Shown piece by piece: positions 28,204-40,124 of a stretch of DNA of 64,000 nucleotides. Location: positions 307,873 to 371,872 of the forward strand of contig JAPNUO010000003.1 of NCBI GenBank assembly GCA_026627065.1, read 5' to 3'. A program made the position numbers and the translations under genes. The notes under the pieces were generated by a model. The model searched no databases and was not told the origin of the DNA. It saw nothing but the letters and a program-made list of their open reading frames with translations. The stretch's first letter is position 1, and each line of letters opens with the position of its first letter. The DNA is from Bacillota bacterium (GTDB taxonomy: Bacteria > Bacillota > Sulfobacillia > Sulfobacillales > Sulfobacillaceae).

Positions 28204-28229
28204 GTTAGGTAACTTACTTATATAATAAG
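28204..28229. promoter_or_regulatory. AT-rich divergent promoter/operator region
   Basis: Within the 244-bp gap between the MFS gene (minus) and the esterase gene (plus) lies an AT-rich island in otherwise GC-rich DNA. It holds two small inverted repeats, GTTAGGTAAC at 28204-28213 and CTTATATAATAAG at 28217-28229. The second can double as a -10 (TATATAA) for the minus-strand MFS gene. This is a plausible MarR/TetR-type operator, and no regulator gene is adjacent. Confidence 0.35.
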
Positions 28230-28424
28230 GGTACACCCAGGCGGTGTGCGGCGCAAGGAAACCGGCGGGCTCCGGCCGGGGAAAAATTCGTCGGACCACC
28301 GGGTGAGCTCACGGATGTCGCCTGGAGTGCGATATATTATAGGCAGTGCTGAATTTTGGCTGGACTCTTTTGAGACGATAACAACGACAGGCATGAGGAG
28401 TTTTATGGGAAATGGTGTGAGAAC

Positions 28425-29438
28425 ATGCTCAAACGGCTAGCACTTTTTATCGCTTCTAGTGTTTTGGGTGTGGCCTTGGCCTCCGCGCCCGCCTGGGCCG
28501 CAGGTCCGACGGCCATTGCTTTGCATCCGGCGCATCTGTTACCCATTCCCAAGCCGCCCACCTGGAACAAGGGTCTCATCGGCGTGCGGGAGCGTCTGGT
28601 GTACGAAATGGCAGGGCGCCAGCCGCTGACGCTTTTTTTGTTTCATCCGGCCAAGCCCTCCATTTTGCCCCGCCCGGTTGTCGTCTACATTCACGGGGGG
28701 GCCCTCCGGTTTGGCAGCGCCATGATTACCAACGCCAACACGCCGCACAATCGCCTGCTGGTGGCGGTAGAACGAAAGCTCATTGAGCAAGGGTATGACT
28801 TTGTCTCCGTCAACTACCAGCTGGCGCCGTTGCATCCGTGGCCGATTCCCCTCGACGACGTGAAGCATGCCGTCATGTATCTTCTCGTCAACGCCCGCAT
28901 GCTGGGAATCAATCCCGATCGCCTGGCGGTGATGGGCGACAGCGCCGGCGGCGAGTTGTCCAGTTTTGTGGGGTTGACGTTGAAGGAGGGACCGCACGGC
29001 GCTCCGGTGGTGAAGGCCGTGGTCGACCTGTTTGGCCCAACCGACCGCAAAACCTTTGCCATCCAATGGCGGAAGCGCCATGGCCTCAAACCCAATCCCG
29101 TGTACGGCGTCTACACCTGGAAGCGCGTGAAGCGGGAAAGCGTCGTCACTTACGTCCACCCCAAGGCGCCTCCGTTTCTCATTATCCAAGGGACGCGCGA
29201 CCACATCGTGCCGCCGCAACAGTCGCATCTGCTGAAGGTGAAGCTGAAAGAGGCGGGAGATCCGGTCAAGGAGATTTTGGTGCACCACGCCGGGCACGAG
29301 CTGGTGCCGGTGGGCGGTCACATTCATCCGGGGATTCCGTATCTGGCGGAGCAAATCGATCGCTTTCTCATCAGCCACTTGGGAGGCACTCAGCCGCTCT
29401 CGGTGCCGGCAAAGCCGCTCATGATTCCGGAGCCCTAA
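28425..29438 (+). CDS. Secreted alpha/beta hydrolase (esterase/lipase)
   Basis: A 337-residue exported hydrolase. A signal peptide (KRLALFIASSVLGVALASAPAWA) ends at AWA-AG near residue 25. The fold markers are YIHGGALRFG (oxyanion hole HGG), nucleophile Ser in GDSAGGE, Asp in QGTRDHIVPPQ and His in HHAGHELVP, a complete catalytic triad of the BD-FAE/HSL type. It probably cleaves carboxyl esters outside the cell. Confidence 0.85.
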   Translation: MLKRLALFIASSVLGVALASAPAWAAGPTAIALHPAHLLPIPKPPTWNKGLIGVRERLVYEMAGRQPLTLFLFHPAKPSILPRPVVVYIHGGALRFGSAMITNANTPHNRLLVAVERKLIEQGYDFVSVNYQLAPLHPWPIPLDDVKHAVMYLLVNARMLGINPDRLAVMGDSAGGELSSFVGLTLKEGPHGAPVVKAVVDLFGPTDRKTFAIQWRKRHGLKPNPVYGVYTWKRVKRESVVTYVHPKAPPFLIIQGTRDHIVPPQQSHLLKVKLKEAGDPVKEILVHHAGHELVPVGGHIHPGIPYLAEQIDRFLISHLGGTQPLSVPAKPLMIPEP

Positions 29439-29462
29439 GGCGCGGGCAAGGCCAAAGCAAGG

Positions 29463-29490
29463 CGAGGCCCTCGGGCGAGGGCCTCGTTTT
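29463..29490 (+). terminator. Rho-independent terminator
   Basis: An 8-bp stem CGAGGCCC / GGGCCTCG with an 8-nt loop, followed directly by TTTT. It lies after the esterase gene and before the convergent aconitase gene. Confidence 0.8.
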
Positions 29491-29493
29491 CGG

Positions 29494-32205
<2,712 letters not shown>

Positions 32206-32296
32206 GTTGTTCACCTCTCTTAAGTAATAGAACGTCCCTTGGGTTATTGTAACCGTTGGCGGAAGACAATGCGATGCAGCACGGGGTATGGCGACA

Positions 32297-32305
32297 TGGT
32301 ATAAT
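32297..32305 (+). promoter_or_regulatory. Extended -10 promoter for prfC
   Basis: TGGTATAAT is a perfect extended -10 element 55 bp upstream of the prfC start. No good -35 is seen at 17 bp, which is common for extended -10 promoters. Confidence 0.55.
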
Positions 32306-32359
32306 CGTCAAGGCACCTTGATCAAAGAACCCGCTGAGTCTTAAAGGAGTTTGACGCCC

Positions 32360-33931
32360 ATGCAGTCCGAGGTTTCGCGGCGGCGCACGTTTGCCATTAT
32401 CTCTCACCCCGATGCCGGGAAAACGACCTTAACCGAAAAGTTGCTGCTGTTTGGCGGCGCCATTCGCGAAGCCGGTGCGGTCAAAGCGCGCCGGGCTGAG
32501 CAACACGCGCGATCGGACTGGATGGCCATCGAGCGCCAGCGCGGGATTTCTGTGACCTCGACGGTGTTGGCCTTTCGGTATCAGGGATACCAAGTTAACC
32601 TCCTGGATACCCCGGGCCACCAGGACTTCAGCGAGGACACCTATCGCACCCTTTTGGCAGCGGACAGTGCGGTCATGGTTTTGGACGCGGCCAAGGGCGT
32701 GGAGGAACAAACCATCAAGCTGTATCAGGTGGCGCGCCGGCGGCGCATGCCAGTGTTTACCTTTGTCAACAAGTTGGATCGGGAGTCGCGCAATCCCTGG
32801 GAGATCCTGGAGGAGATTGAGCGCATCCTGGGTATTTCCACGTATGCCATGAATTGGCCAGTCGGCATGGGCCCCACATTTCAGGGGCTGTACGACCGCG
32901 AAGCGGACGTTTTTGAGGAATTTGACCGAAGCCAGCGCCAATTTCGCCGCATACCGCTGAGCGAGGCCGTTCTCGACGACCATGGCCGCTCGACGCTGTT
33001 GGACGACCTGGCTTTGCTTGATGGCGCCGGGGAGGCCTTTGATTTGACCCAGGTGCAGGAAGGGCGCTTGACCCCTGTCTATTTCGGCAGTGCGATGGCC
33101 AATTTCGGCGTGGAAACCTTTTTGAAGGGGTTCCTGAGGCTGGCACCGCCTCCCTTGCCGCGGCCCACGGCGGACGGGTGGGTCGATCCCGAGGCGCCCT
33201 TCTTTTCCGGATTTGTGTTCAAAATTCAGGCCAATATGAACCCGCAGCACCGCGACCGGGTGGCGTTTGTGCGCGTGCAGTCCGGGCGCTTTGTCCGCAA
33301 CATGGTGGTAACCCACGTGCAAAGCGGGCGCACGGTGCGGCTGGCGCAGCCCCAGCAGTTTTTGGGCCAAGAGCGCGCCATCGTTGACGAAGCCTATGCC
33401 GGCGACGTCATCGGGCTGCAGGATACCGGCCTCTTTTACATAGGGGACACCTTGAGCGAAAATCCGAAGACCCGGTTCGTGGACTTTCCGCGGTTTTCCC
33501 CGGAACACTTTGCCCGCGTGGAGCTTCAGTATACCTTAAAGCACAAGCAGTACCTTCGCGGGTTGGACGAGCTGGTGCAGGAAGGGATGCTGCAGCGGTT
33601 TCACGCGGATGACTTAGGGCCCCAGGTCATTTTAGGGGTGGTGGGTCCGCTTCAGTTCGACGTGCTGGTTTACCGCCTGAAGGCCGAATACGGCGTGGAG
33701 GTGCGCCTGTCGCCGCTCAATTATACCCTGGCGCGCTGGATTGTGAGCGGCCCTGCCGAGGTCCAGTTTGGACGGTTTGACCACGCCCGGTTGGTGTACG
33801 ACGACGACAACCAGCCGGTGATTTTGTGCGAGGACAGCCGCCATCTGGAGCGCATTTTGGAGAAATATCCGGACTTGGCGGTCAGCGAAACGTCGCCGCT
33901 GCGGACCCCCGCGGCCGCGAATCCTTCGTAA
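32360..33931 (+). CDS. prfC: Peptide chain release factor 3
   Basis: Translational GTPase, 523 residues, that removes RF1/RF2 from the ribosome after termination. ATG 32360 follows AAAGGAG. GTPase motifs are SHPDAGKTTLTEK (G1), RGISVTS (G2), DTPGHQDFS (G3) and NKLD (G4). The characteristic RF3 segment AVKARRAEQHARSDWM follows switch I, and the C-terminal half matches EF-G-like domains. UGA is used as a normal stop in this genome, relevant to the selenocysteine reading further on. Confidence 0.93.
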   Translation: MQSEVSRRRTFAIISHPDAGKTTLTEKLLLFGGAIREAGAVKARRAEQHARSDWMAIERQRGISVTSTVLAFRYQGYQVNLLDTPGHQDFSEDTYRTLLAADSAVMVLDAAKGVEEQTIKLYQVARRRRMPVFTFVNKLDRESRNPWEILEEIERILGISTYAMNWPVGMGPTFQGLYDREADVFEEFDRSQRQFRRIPLSEAVLDDHGRSTLLDDLALLDGAGEAFDLTQVQEGRLTPVYFGSAMANFGVETFLKGFLRLAPPPLPRPTADGWVDPEAPFFSGFVFKIQANMNPQHRDRVAFVRVQSGRFVRNMVVTHVQSGRTVRLAQPQQFLGQERAIVDEAYAGDVIGLQDTGLFYIGDTLSENPKTRFVDFPRFSPEHFARVELQYTLKHKQYLRGLDELVQEGMLQRFHADDLGPQVILGVVGPLQFDVLVYRLKAEYGVEVRLSPLNYTLARWIVSGPAEVQFGRFDHARLVYDDDNQPVILCEDSRHLERILEKYPDLAVSETSPLRTPAAANPS

Positions 33932-33998
33932 GGCGCCGGATGCTGAGGCCACTTCGCAAGCCTCGCTTCTCAGATGAGATTAAGAAAGGTTGGATCGC

Positions 33999-34952
33999 AT
34001 GCAATATCGACGATTAGGACGTGCCGGGCTGCAAGTGTCGGCCATTGCCCTGGGCAGTTGGCTGACGTATGGGACGGTGACTGAAGAAGACACGGCATTG
34101 AAGTGCGTCCAGGAAGCGTTCGAGCTGGGCATCAACCACTTTGATTGTGCGAACGTCTACGGGAGCGAGCCTCATGCGGCGGAACGGTTTCTCGCCAAAG
34201 CGTTGGCGCCCTTTCCGCGGCACGAGTACGTCCTCACCACCAAGGCGTTCTGGCCGGTGAGCGATAAACCGAATCAACGCGGCCTGTCCCGAAAGCATCT
34301 CATCCATCAGGTGGAGGAGAGCCTGAGAGCGCTGAATACCGACTATGTCGACATCTTTTATTGCCATCGCTTTGACTCGGAGACCGACGTGGAGGAAACC
34401 TTGCGCACCATTGATGATTTGGTGCAGCAAGGGAAAGTGCTCTACGGAGGCATCAGCGAATGGCAGCCGCAGCACATTGCCGAGGCTCTGGCCGTGCAAG
34501 AACGGCTCCATCTGCGGCCGCTCCGGGCCAGCCAGCCAGTGTACAACCTCTTGAACCGCTATATTGAGGCCGCCGTCTTGCCACTCTGCCAGCAGGCGGG
34601 GATGGGGCTGGTCGTCTTTTCGCCGCTGGCCCAGGGCCTGTTGACCGGCAAGTACCGCCGAGGCGAGGCGGCGCCCCCCGGATCGCGCGCAGCCAACCCG
34701 GCCGTCAAGAGTTCGGTGACGCGCCTCTTGACGGAAGATCGGCTGGCTAAGGTGGAGCAATTGGCCGGAGTGGCGCAAGAGCTAGGCATCACCTTAAGCC
34801 AGTTGGCGCTGGCTTGGGTGTTGCGGCAGCCGGCGGTGTCGAGTGCTCTCATCGGGGCGTCGCGCCCGGAACAAATTCGCGAAAACGTCAAAGCGGTGGA
34901 TGTGACCCTGAGCGAGGAGATCCTGGCGCGGATTGACGCCATTGTGTCATAA
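33999..34952 (+). CDS. Aldo/keto reductase (Kv-beta/YhdN-like)
   Basis: A 317-residue NADPH-dependent oxidoreductase. ATG 33999 lies 9 nt after AAAGG. The tetrad is Asp and Tyr in HFDCANVYGS, Lys in VLTTKAFWPV and His in FYCHRFD. The sequence start MQYRRLGRAGLQVSAIALGSW and SALIGASRPEQIRENVKA near the end place it with potassium-channel beta-subunit-like reductases. No partner gene is apparent. Confidence 0.88.
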   Translation: MQYRRLGRAGLQVSAIALGSWLTYGTVTEEDTALKCVQEAFELGINHFDCANVYGSEPHAAERFLAKALAPFPRHEYVLTTKAFWPVSDKPNQRGLSRKHLIHQVEESLRALNTDYVDIFYCHRFDSETDVEETLRTIDDLVQQGKVLYGGISEWQPQHIAEALAVQERLHLRPLRASQPVYNLLNRYIEAAVLPLCQQAGMGLVVFSPLAQGLLTGKYRRGEAAPPGSRAANPAVKSSVTRLLTEDRLAKVEQLAGVAQELGITLSQLALAWVLRQPAVSSALIGASRPEQIRENVKAVDVTLSEEILARIDAIVS

Positions 34953-34993
34953 AGTGGCTGACCCCGGCTTATCCTTACAGCGGGGCGACGAGC

Positions 34994-35788
34994 ATGAGAC
35001 GTGGATGGTTGACGGGCGGGCGGCTCCATGGGGTGTCGCCCGCCCCCACATTTTTGGCGCTGGTGGATCAGGTGGCCACTTGGCGCCTCTTGTTGGCGAC
35101 GCTTTTCGGGGGTGGCGGGGTCCTCTTGGTGGCTCGCTGGGCTCACTCCCCGCTGGTCGGGTACGCGTACGGGGGCCTGGCCTGGATAGCGGCCGCCTGG
35201 CCTTTGCCCGGGCGCATCCTCAAGACGTTGACCTGGAGCGACGTGGCGCTGGGCCAGAGTTTTCTCCTCACCCTGGCCAGTTGGGCTATGGGAACCGCCG
35301 CCACTCTGGCCTTGGGATTCAATCCCCAAGCCGGGCGCCTTTCTCACCTGACCTGGGCTGAGGCCCAGCGCTGGCTGTGGCAGTTTCCGCTGGTGCTGCC
35401 GGTGGAAAATTTGGTGCTGTTGGGCGGGCTGCTGAGCATTTGGCAGTGGGTGCGTCCGCGCCACGCGTGGGATCGCGCCATCACAGCCGCGCTGGCCGCC
35501 TGCCTCTTTGGGTTGTGGCATGTGCCCGCGTGGGGCGGGTGGACCATGGTGGTCATTGGTCTGACCGTGCTGCCCTGGACGATCTATCTCATCGCCACCG
35601 GAGACATGGTCGCGCCGCTGTTGGCGCATATCTGGTTAGACACCCTGGCGGTGCTGGGCGCCGCAGCCGGAGGGACGTCTTCCGCCTCCCACTACCTCCT
35701 GCCCGCGATGTTGCTAGGAATCCTTTTAGTCGGCCTCGGGTACTCGATCTACCGCGACTGGCACAAGGCGCCGCATCGCCCCGGCTAA
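34994..35788 (+). CDS. CPBP-family intramembrane protease homologue with altered motif 1
   Basis: A 264-residue membrane protein with about seven hydrophobic helices. Motif 2 (FGLWH) and motif 3 (HIWLD) of the CPBP/Rce1 glutamic intramembrane proteases are intact. Motif 1, normally EExxxR, reads VENLVLLGG, keeping one Glu but losing the second Glu and the Arg. It may be a non-proteolytic member or bind metal differently. No bacteriocin or regulator genes lie nearby. Confidence 0.65.
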   Translation: MRRGWLTGGRLHGVSPAPTFLALVDQVATWRLLLATLFGGGGVLLVARWAHSPLVGYAYGGLAWIAAAWPLPGRILKTLTWSDVALGQSFLLTLASWAMGTAATLALGFNPQAGRLSHLTWAEAQRWLWQFPLVLPVENLVLLGGLLSIWQWVRPRHAWDRAITAALAACLFGLWHVPAWGGWTMVVIGLTVLPWTIYLIATGDMVAPLLAHIWLDTLAVLGAAAGGTSSASHYLLPAMLLGILLVGLGYSIYRDWHKAPHRPG

Positions 35789-35847
35789 AGGGGCCCAGGC
35801 GCAAGAGCCCGGCGCATAAAACACCGGCAGCCCCTTAACCTAACCTT

Positions 35848-36990
35848 ATGACAAAGTGGCGTTGGCGCGAGTTGCCGTGGGATACCCTCGAGCGTTGGGG
35901 GCTGAACTTGCAGGTCGTCAAGACGGCGGTGGCCGCCGGGGCCTCCTGGGCCCTGGCGCATTGGCTCTTTCACAGTCCTAAGCCGTACTTCGCGCCGCTG
36001 GCGGCCATTCTTTCGGTGCAAGCCACCGTGGCGGAGTCGGTGGCCCGGGGAATTCAGCGCATCCTGGGAGTGATCGGCGGCATTCTTTTGGCCTTGGTGT
36101 TTACCCACTGGCTCGGCCTGCATGCCTGGTCGCTGGCAGTGCTGGTCTTTGTCGGCATGGCGCTGGCGACAAGGCTGAATTTGGGGCCGCAAGGCATTCC
36201 CCAAGTAGCGATCAGCGCGCTGTTGGTCATCGCCATCGGAGCCGAAGTCAAAGGCTACGCCTGGGCCCGCGCGCTGGACACCGCTTTGGGCGCCCTCGTG
36301 GCGGCCGGGGTCTCCATGTTGCTGTGGCCTCCCGACTTCACGCCTGATGCCGTCGACACCTTGCGGCTGTTAGCGCTTGGCCTAGCAGACATTCTCCACG
36401 AGATCCGGCAAAACGTCGTAGACGGGCTGACGTTGGCGCATGCTAACCGTCATCTGGCGCGAGCGCGGGCCGTGGAACAAGGATTGCACCAGGCCCGCAA
36501 CGCCATCGCCCGGGCGGAGACCAGCCTGCGCTGGAATTTTTGGCATCGCCGCGACCAGGCCCGGCTGAAACAGCTTCGGCACGCGCTGGGCGTGCTGGAT
36601 CATATCCTCATCCAGGTGCGGGGCATTGCCCGCACGCTTTTTGTGACAGCCGAGCGCGATGTGAGCCGGCCGTCGGGAGCCCTGCCGCCGGCGGTCGGCC
36701 GTCATTTGGCGCACCTTTTGGCGTTGATGGGCGATGCGCTGAAATGTTACGCCGATCTCATTCGCGAAGGCGATCCGGAGGCCGCCTGGCACCTGGAAAC
36801 AATGTTGGCGGCCGCCGATGAGGAGCGCGACCGCCTGATTGCGGCCGGAGGCGCCTGGTGGGCCCGCGACGCCAGCCATTTCCTAGACATTGCCGCCGTG
36901 TTGGTAGACCTCGAAAAAATGAGTCAAGATCTGGCGGTCAGCTCGCGGATGATTGTTCCCGTGGTCGCCCCCCGTCCGCAGCCGCCCTAG
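35848..36990 (+). CDS. FUSC/aromatic-acid exporter-like membrane protein
   Basis: A 380-residue protein. The first half (residues about 20-160) has six hydrophobic helices with the FUSC-type start KTAVAAGASWALAHWLF, PYFAPLAAILSVQATVAESVARGIQRILG and ALDTALGALVAAGVSMLLWPP. The second half is a cytosolic helical domain rich in Arg/Ala (about 170-380). Such proteins export aromatic acids or similar compounds. The 3' end overlaps the convergent pyrophosphatase by 4 bp. Confidence 0.75.
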   Translation: MTKWRWRELPWDTLERWGLNLQVVKTAVAAGASWALAHWLFHSPKPYFAPLAAILSVQATVAESVARGIQRILGVIGGILLALVFTHWLGLHAWSLAVLVFVGMALATRLNLGPQGIPQVAISALLVIAIGAEVKGYAWARALDTALGALVAAGVSMLLWPPDFTPDAVDTLRLLALGLADILHEIRQNVVDGLTLAHANRHLARARAVEQGLHQARNAIARAETSLRWNFWHRRDQARLKQLRHALGVLDHILIQVRGIARTLFVTAERDVSRPSGALPPAVGRHLAHLLALMGDALKCYADLIREGDPEAAWHLETMLAAADEERDRLIAAGGAWWARDASHFLDIAAVLVDLEKMSQDLAVSSRMIVPVVAPRPQPP

Positions 36991-37478
36991 CGGTGAGATC
37001 CCTGCGACTGGTAGCGTTGCAGCGCCTCGTTGAGCACGTGGATGGCGTCGGCTTCCCCTTTCCAGCCCCCGATGGTGACCTCTTTGTGCTCAAGTTGCTT
37101 GTAGGTTTGAAAAAAGTGGGGAATTTCTTTGAGGACATGGGGATTCACATCGCTCAACGTGCGGACGTGCTGGTAGCGGGGGTCATCTGCCGCCACCCCG
37201 AGAAGCTTGGTGTCGGTGCCTTTCTCGTCGGACATCTCCAGCATGCCAATGATGCGGGCGCTCACAATGCATCCGGGAAACGTCGGAAACGTGCAAAGCA
37301 CCAGGACGTCCAAGGGGTCGCCGTCCTCCCCTAAAGTCTTTTCGATGAAACCGTATTCGGCTGGATAATGCATGGGGGAATACAGCACCCGGTCTAATCG
37401 GACGCGTCCGCTCTCATGATCCACTTCATACTTGTTTTGACTCCCCTGGGGAATCTCGATCACGACATCAATTTGCAA
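36987..37478 (-). CDS. ppa: Inorganic pyrophosphatase (class I)
   Basis: A 163-residue soluble pyrophosphatase. The start is TTG 37478 with AAGGAGG 7 nt upstream; no ATG fits the conserved N-terminus QIDVVIEIPQGSQNKYE. Active-site residues are in SPMHYPAEYGFIEKTLGEDGDPLDVLVL (the DGDPLD metal motif) and ADDPRY. It hydrolyses PPi and drives biosynthesis. Confidence 0.95.
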   Translation of the reverse strand: MQIDVVIEIPQGSQNKYEVDHESGRVRLDRVLYSPMHYPAEYGFIEKTLGEDGDPLDVLVLCTFPTFPGCIVSARIIGMLEMSDEKGTDTKLLGVAADDPRYQHVRTLSDVNPHVLKEIPHFFQTYKQLEHKEVTIGGWKGEADAIHVLNEALQRYQSQGSHR

Positions 37479-37623
37479 CGGAAGTCCTCCTTCGTGCCTT
37501 GGGGCGAAGCTCGCGATTATTCTCCGCCATTTGATCAAGAAAATCAACCAGCGTGGTCTTCCGGCAGAGATTTTTGATATGATTCGGCATTGGGAATGCG
37601 TCATGTGCAGGAGGAGGGGAAGA

Positions 37624-38868
37624 ATGGGCAAAACCCCGGAGGCGGACGGACTGAGCCCCGCGACGCGCTGGCTTGTGCTGACCTTTGCTGGCGCGACGAC
37701 CGGCAGCGCCATCGCGTCCACCTTTGTGAATCTGTTCATCTTTGTGGTGTCGGGGCATTTGGCGGCCCTCGCCCTCTTCAACGGGGCCTGGTTTTTTTCT
37801 TTGACCTTTGTGTTTTATTTGACCGGTTACGTGTTCCGGCGCTCCTCGCCCCTCGTGCCGTACCGCTGGGGGCTGGTGATGACCGCGGCGTTCTACGGCG
37901 TGTTGCTCCTCTTGATGCGCGACGCCGCGCACGAGATCCTCTGGCTTGGGCTCGGGCAAGGGATTTCGCAGGGGTTTTTTTGGTTTGGGGCCAACTTGAT
38001 GACGTTTGACACGGTACCCCCCGCCCAGCGCATCCGCTTCTACGGGCTGAATTCCGCGGTGGGCAGCGTCGCCGGCATTGCCGGGCCGTTGCTCGGCGGT
38101 ACCGTGGTGGGACTGCTTCCGGGATTGACAGGATATCTTCTGGTCTTTGCCCTGGCGCTCGGGGTTTACGCGACCACGTTTGCGATCTCGTTTTCGGTGC
38201 CGCCGGGCCCGCCGCTCGGCCAAGCGCCCCTCAGTGTGAGCTGGACGCTCCATCGTCACGTGCCCTTCTGGAAGGAAGCCATGCAGACACTCATGGTGCG
38301 GGGTACCCGCGAGGCGATGTCGGGGCTGGCGGGGGTGTTTTTAGTCTACATCGCCACCCGCAGCGCTTGGCTAGTCGGCGTCTATTCCAGCGTGAGCGCC
38401 ATCATGCGCATGGCCGGGGCGCTCTGGGTCAGCCGCGCCGTCACGCCCCCCAAGCGCCCGCAGTCGATGTGGCTGGGCGTGGCGGGGATGACCGCCGGAG
38501 CGTTGTTTTTGTTGTTGATGCGAGTCAGCTGGATCTGGGTTTTTGCCTATGGGGTGGTGCAGGCATTTAGCATGCCATGGTTCACGATTCCCAACGAGGC
38601 CATTCCGCTCGACGTGATGGACCGGGATCCCCACGTGCGCGAGCATCGGGTGGCCTTCATGTTGTCGCGGGAGATGAGTTTGAACACGGGGCGCTTGGCC
38701 AGCATGGCCGTTTTGATGGGATTATATGCGTGGCACAATAGTCCGGACATGTTGGTGGTGATGGTGCTGGCCAGCTCCCTGGCCCAGGGATGGGTGGCAT
38801 GGATGGGCAGCCGCATTTGGGGCCGGCTGGCGCCGCAAAAGTCGTGGGCGGAAGTGCCTGGAGGTTAG
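37624..38868 (+). CDS. MFS transporter
   Basis: A 414-residue polytopic protein with twelve predicted hydrophobic helices. ATG 37624 follows CAGGAGGGG. FYGLNSAVGSVAGIAGPLLGG in helix 5 and weak motif A remnants (CPRFS-type sequence absent) fit a divergent major facilitator of the YqgE/YcxA-like type. The substrate is unknown. Confidence 0.7.
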   Translation: MGKTPEADGLSPATRWLVLTFAGATTGSAIASTFVNLFIFVVSGHLAALALFNGAWFFSLTFVFYLTGYVFRRSSPLVPYRWGLVMTAAFYGVLLLLMRDAAHEILWLGLGQGISQGFFWFGANLMTFDTVPPAQRIRFYGLNSAVGSVAGIAGPLLGGTVVGLLPGLTGYLLVFALALGVYATTFAISFSVPPGPPLGQAPLSVSWTLHRHVPFWKEAMQTLMVRGTREAMSGLAGVFLVYIATRSAWLVGVYSSVSAIMRMAGALWVSRAVTPPKRPQSMWLGVAGMTAGALFLLLMRVSWIWVFAYGVVQAFSMPWFTIPNEAIPLDVMDRDPHVREHRVAFMLSREMSLNTGRLASMAVLMGLYAWHNSPDMLVVMVLASSLAQGWVAWMGSRIWGRLAPQKSWAEVPGG

Positions 38869-38912
38869 GGGAAGGCGAAGCCGGTGCGCTATGATAAGGG
38901 GGGAGGTGGGTT

Positions 38913-40124
38913 ATGCAACGGCGATGGGCCAATGTGTCGTTAATGGTGCTGGCAGGGTTGCTCGCCATCGCCCTCCTTTTTCACCGCGCCGTGTGGTCGC
39001 CGTATTTGCTGGGGTTGTCGTTGGCCGGACTGGCGGGGGCCATTGCCGACTGGTACGCGGTGACCGCGCTGTTTCGCCATCCCTTAGGGCTGAAGTGGTT
39101 GCCGCACACCTCCATTATTTCCGCGAACCGCGATCGCATTATCGACGCGATTTCCCACCTGGTGGAAACCGAACTGCTGTCGGCGGAGTACCTGAACCGT
39201 TACATTCAAAAGATCTCCGTATCGGAATTGGTGTTGCGCCAACTGGGTCAGCCGCTCTCCCCGGAGATCGGGCGATGGTTAAGTCAAATGGCGTCCGACT
39301 GGATCAACCGGCTGGATGTCGAGCGCATTGCCGCGGTGGTCGAGGAGACCGTGACCGCCAAGGCCGATCAAATCATGTTATCCGATTGGCTGGTGCGCCT
39401 CATTGAGTGGCTGATCCGCTCGGGCAACGACCGCGCCCTCTTTTTATTTTTATCTCAGCACGCGGAGCAGGCGCTTGATCAGGTGGAGCTCACTCAGGAT
39501 CTGGAGCGGCGCCTGAAAGAGATGATCGACCAATATACCAAGACCGGGACGCAAAAATTCTTCCTCGGCCTGTTGGAGTCGCTAGGCACCGTCGATTACC
39601 ATGAGCTCAGCTTGGCCATTAAGAGCGCGCTCAAACGTTGGCTGGAATCGGACGAGGCCTTTCAGCAATTTGATTTGGTGCTTGTGCGCATCCTGCGCTC
39701 CCTGCGCGACGATGCCGTCGTGCGCGCCCGCGTCGAGGAAGCCAAGATGGGCCTTTTGGGCCAGGTACCCTGGCCAGTGGTGGTGGCCTGGGGGAAGGAT
39801 CAGCTGGTGGAGTCGCTCCGGAGCGGTCAAGCCGGCGCCACCTTAGAGCGCGGGATGGCGTCGGTGAAGCAGTGGCTGGAAGGCGACCTCGGCTACCAAG
39901 CGCAACTTGACGCGTTGGCTCGCGGTCTTTTGATGCGGATGGTGACGCAATACCATTCGGTGATTGGTCGCTTGGTGCACGACAATCTCAGCGGCATGGA
40001 CGAACGGGAGTGGATCGACAAGTTAGAGTACTATGTGGGCCGCGATCTCCAGTGGATCCGGATTAATGGAGCCGTCGTGGGCGCCCTGGTCGGACTAGTC
40101 ATCACGGTGCTGACGCATCTTTGA
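38913..40124 (+). CDS. DUF445 family membrane protein
   Basis: A 403-residue protein. Two N-terminal hydrophobic helices (residues about 8-45) contain the family motif GAIADWYAVTALFRHPLGLKWLPHTSII-type sequence, followed by a long amphipathic helical domain and a final transmembrane helix (VVGALVGLVITVLTHL). DUF445 proteins are of unknown function; Bacillus YheB is a member. Its 3' end overlaps the convergent YihY gene by 30 bp. Confidence 0.85.
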   Translation: MQRRWANVSLMVLAGLLAIALLFHRAVWSPYLLGLSLAGLAGAIADWYAVTALFRHPLGLKWLPHTSIISANRDRIIDAISHLVETELLSAEYLNRYIQKISVSELVLRQLGQPLSPEIGRWLSQMASDWINRLDVERIAAVVEETVTAKADQIMLSDWLVRLIEWLIRSGNDRALFLFLSQHAEQALDQVELTQDLERRLKEMIDQYTKTGTQKFFLGLLESLGTVDYHELSLAIKSALKRWLESDEAFQQFDLVLVRILRSLRDDAVVRARVEEAKMGLLGQVPWPVVVAWGKDQLVESLRSGQAGATLERGMASVKQWLEGDLGYQAQLDALARGLLMRMVTQYHSVIGRLVHDNLSGMDEREWIDKLEYYVGRDLQWIRINGAVVGALVGLVITVLTHL

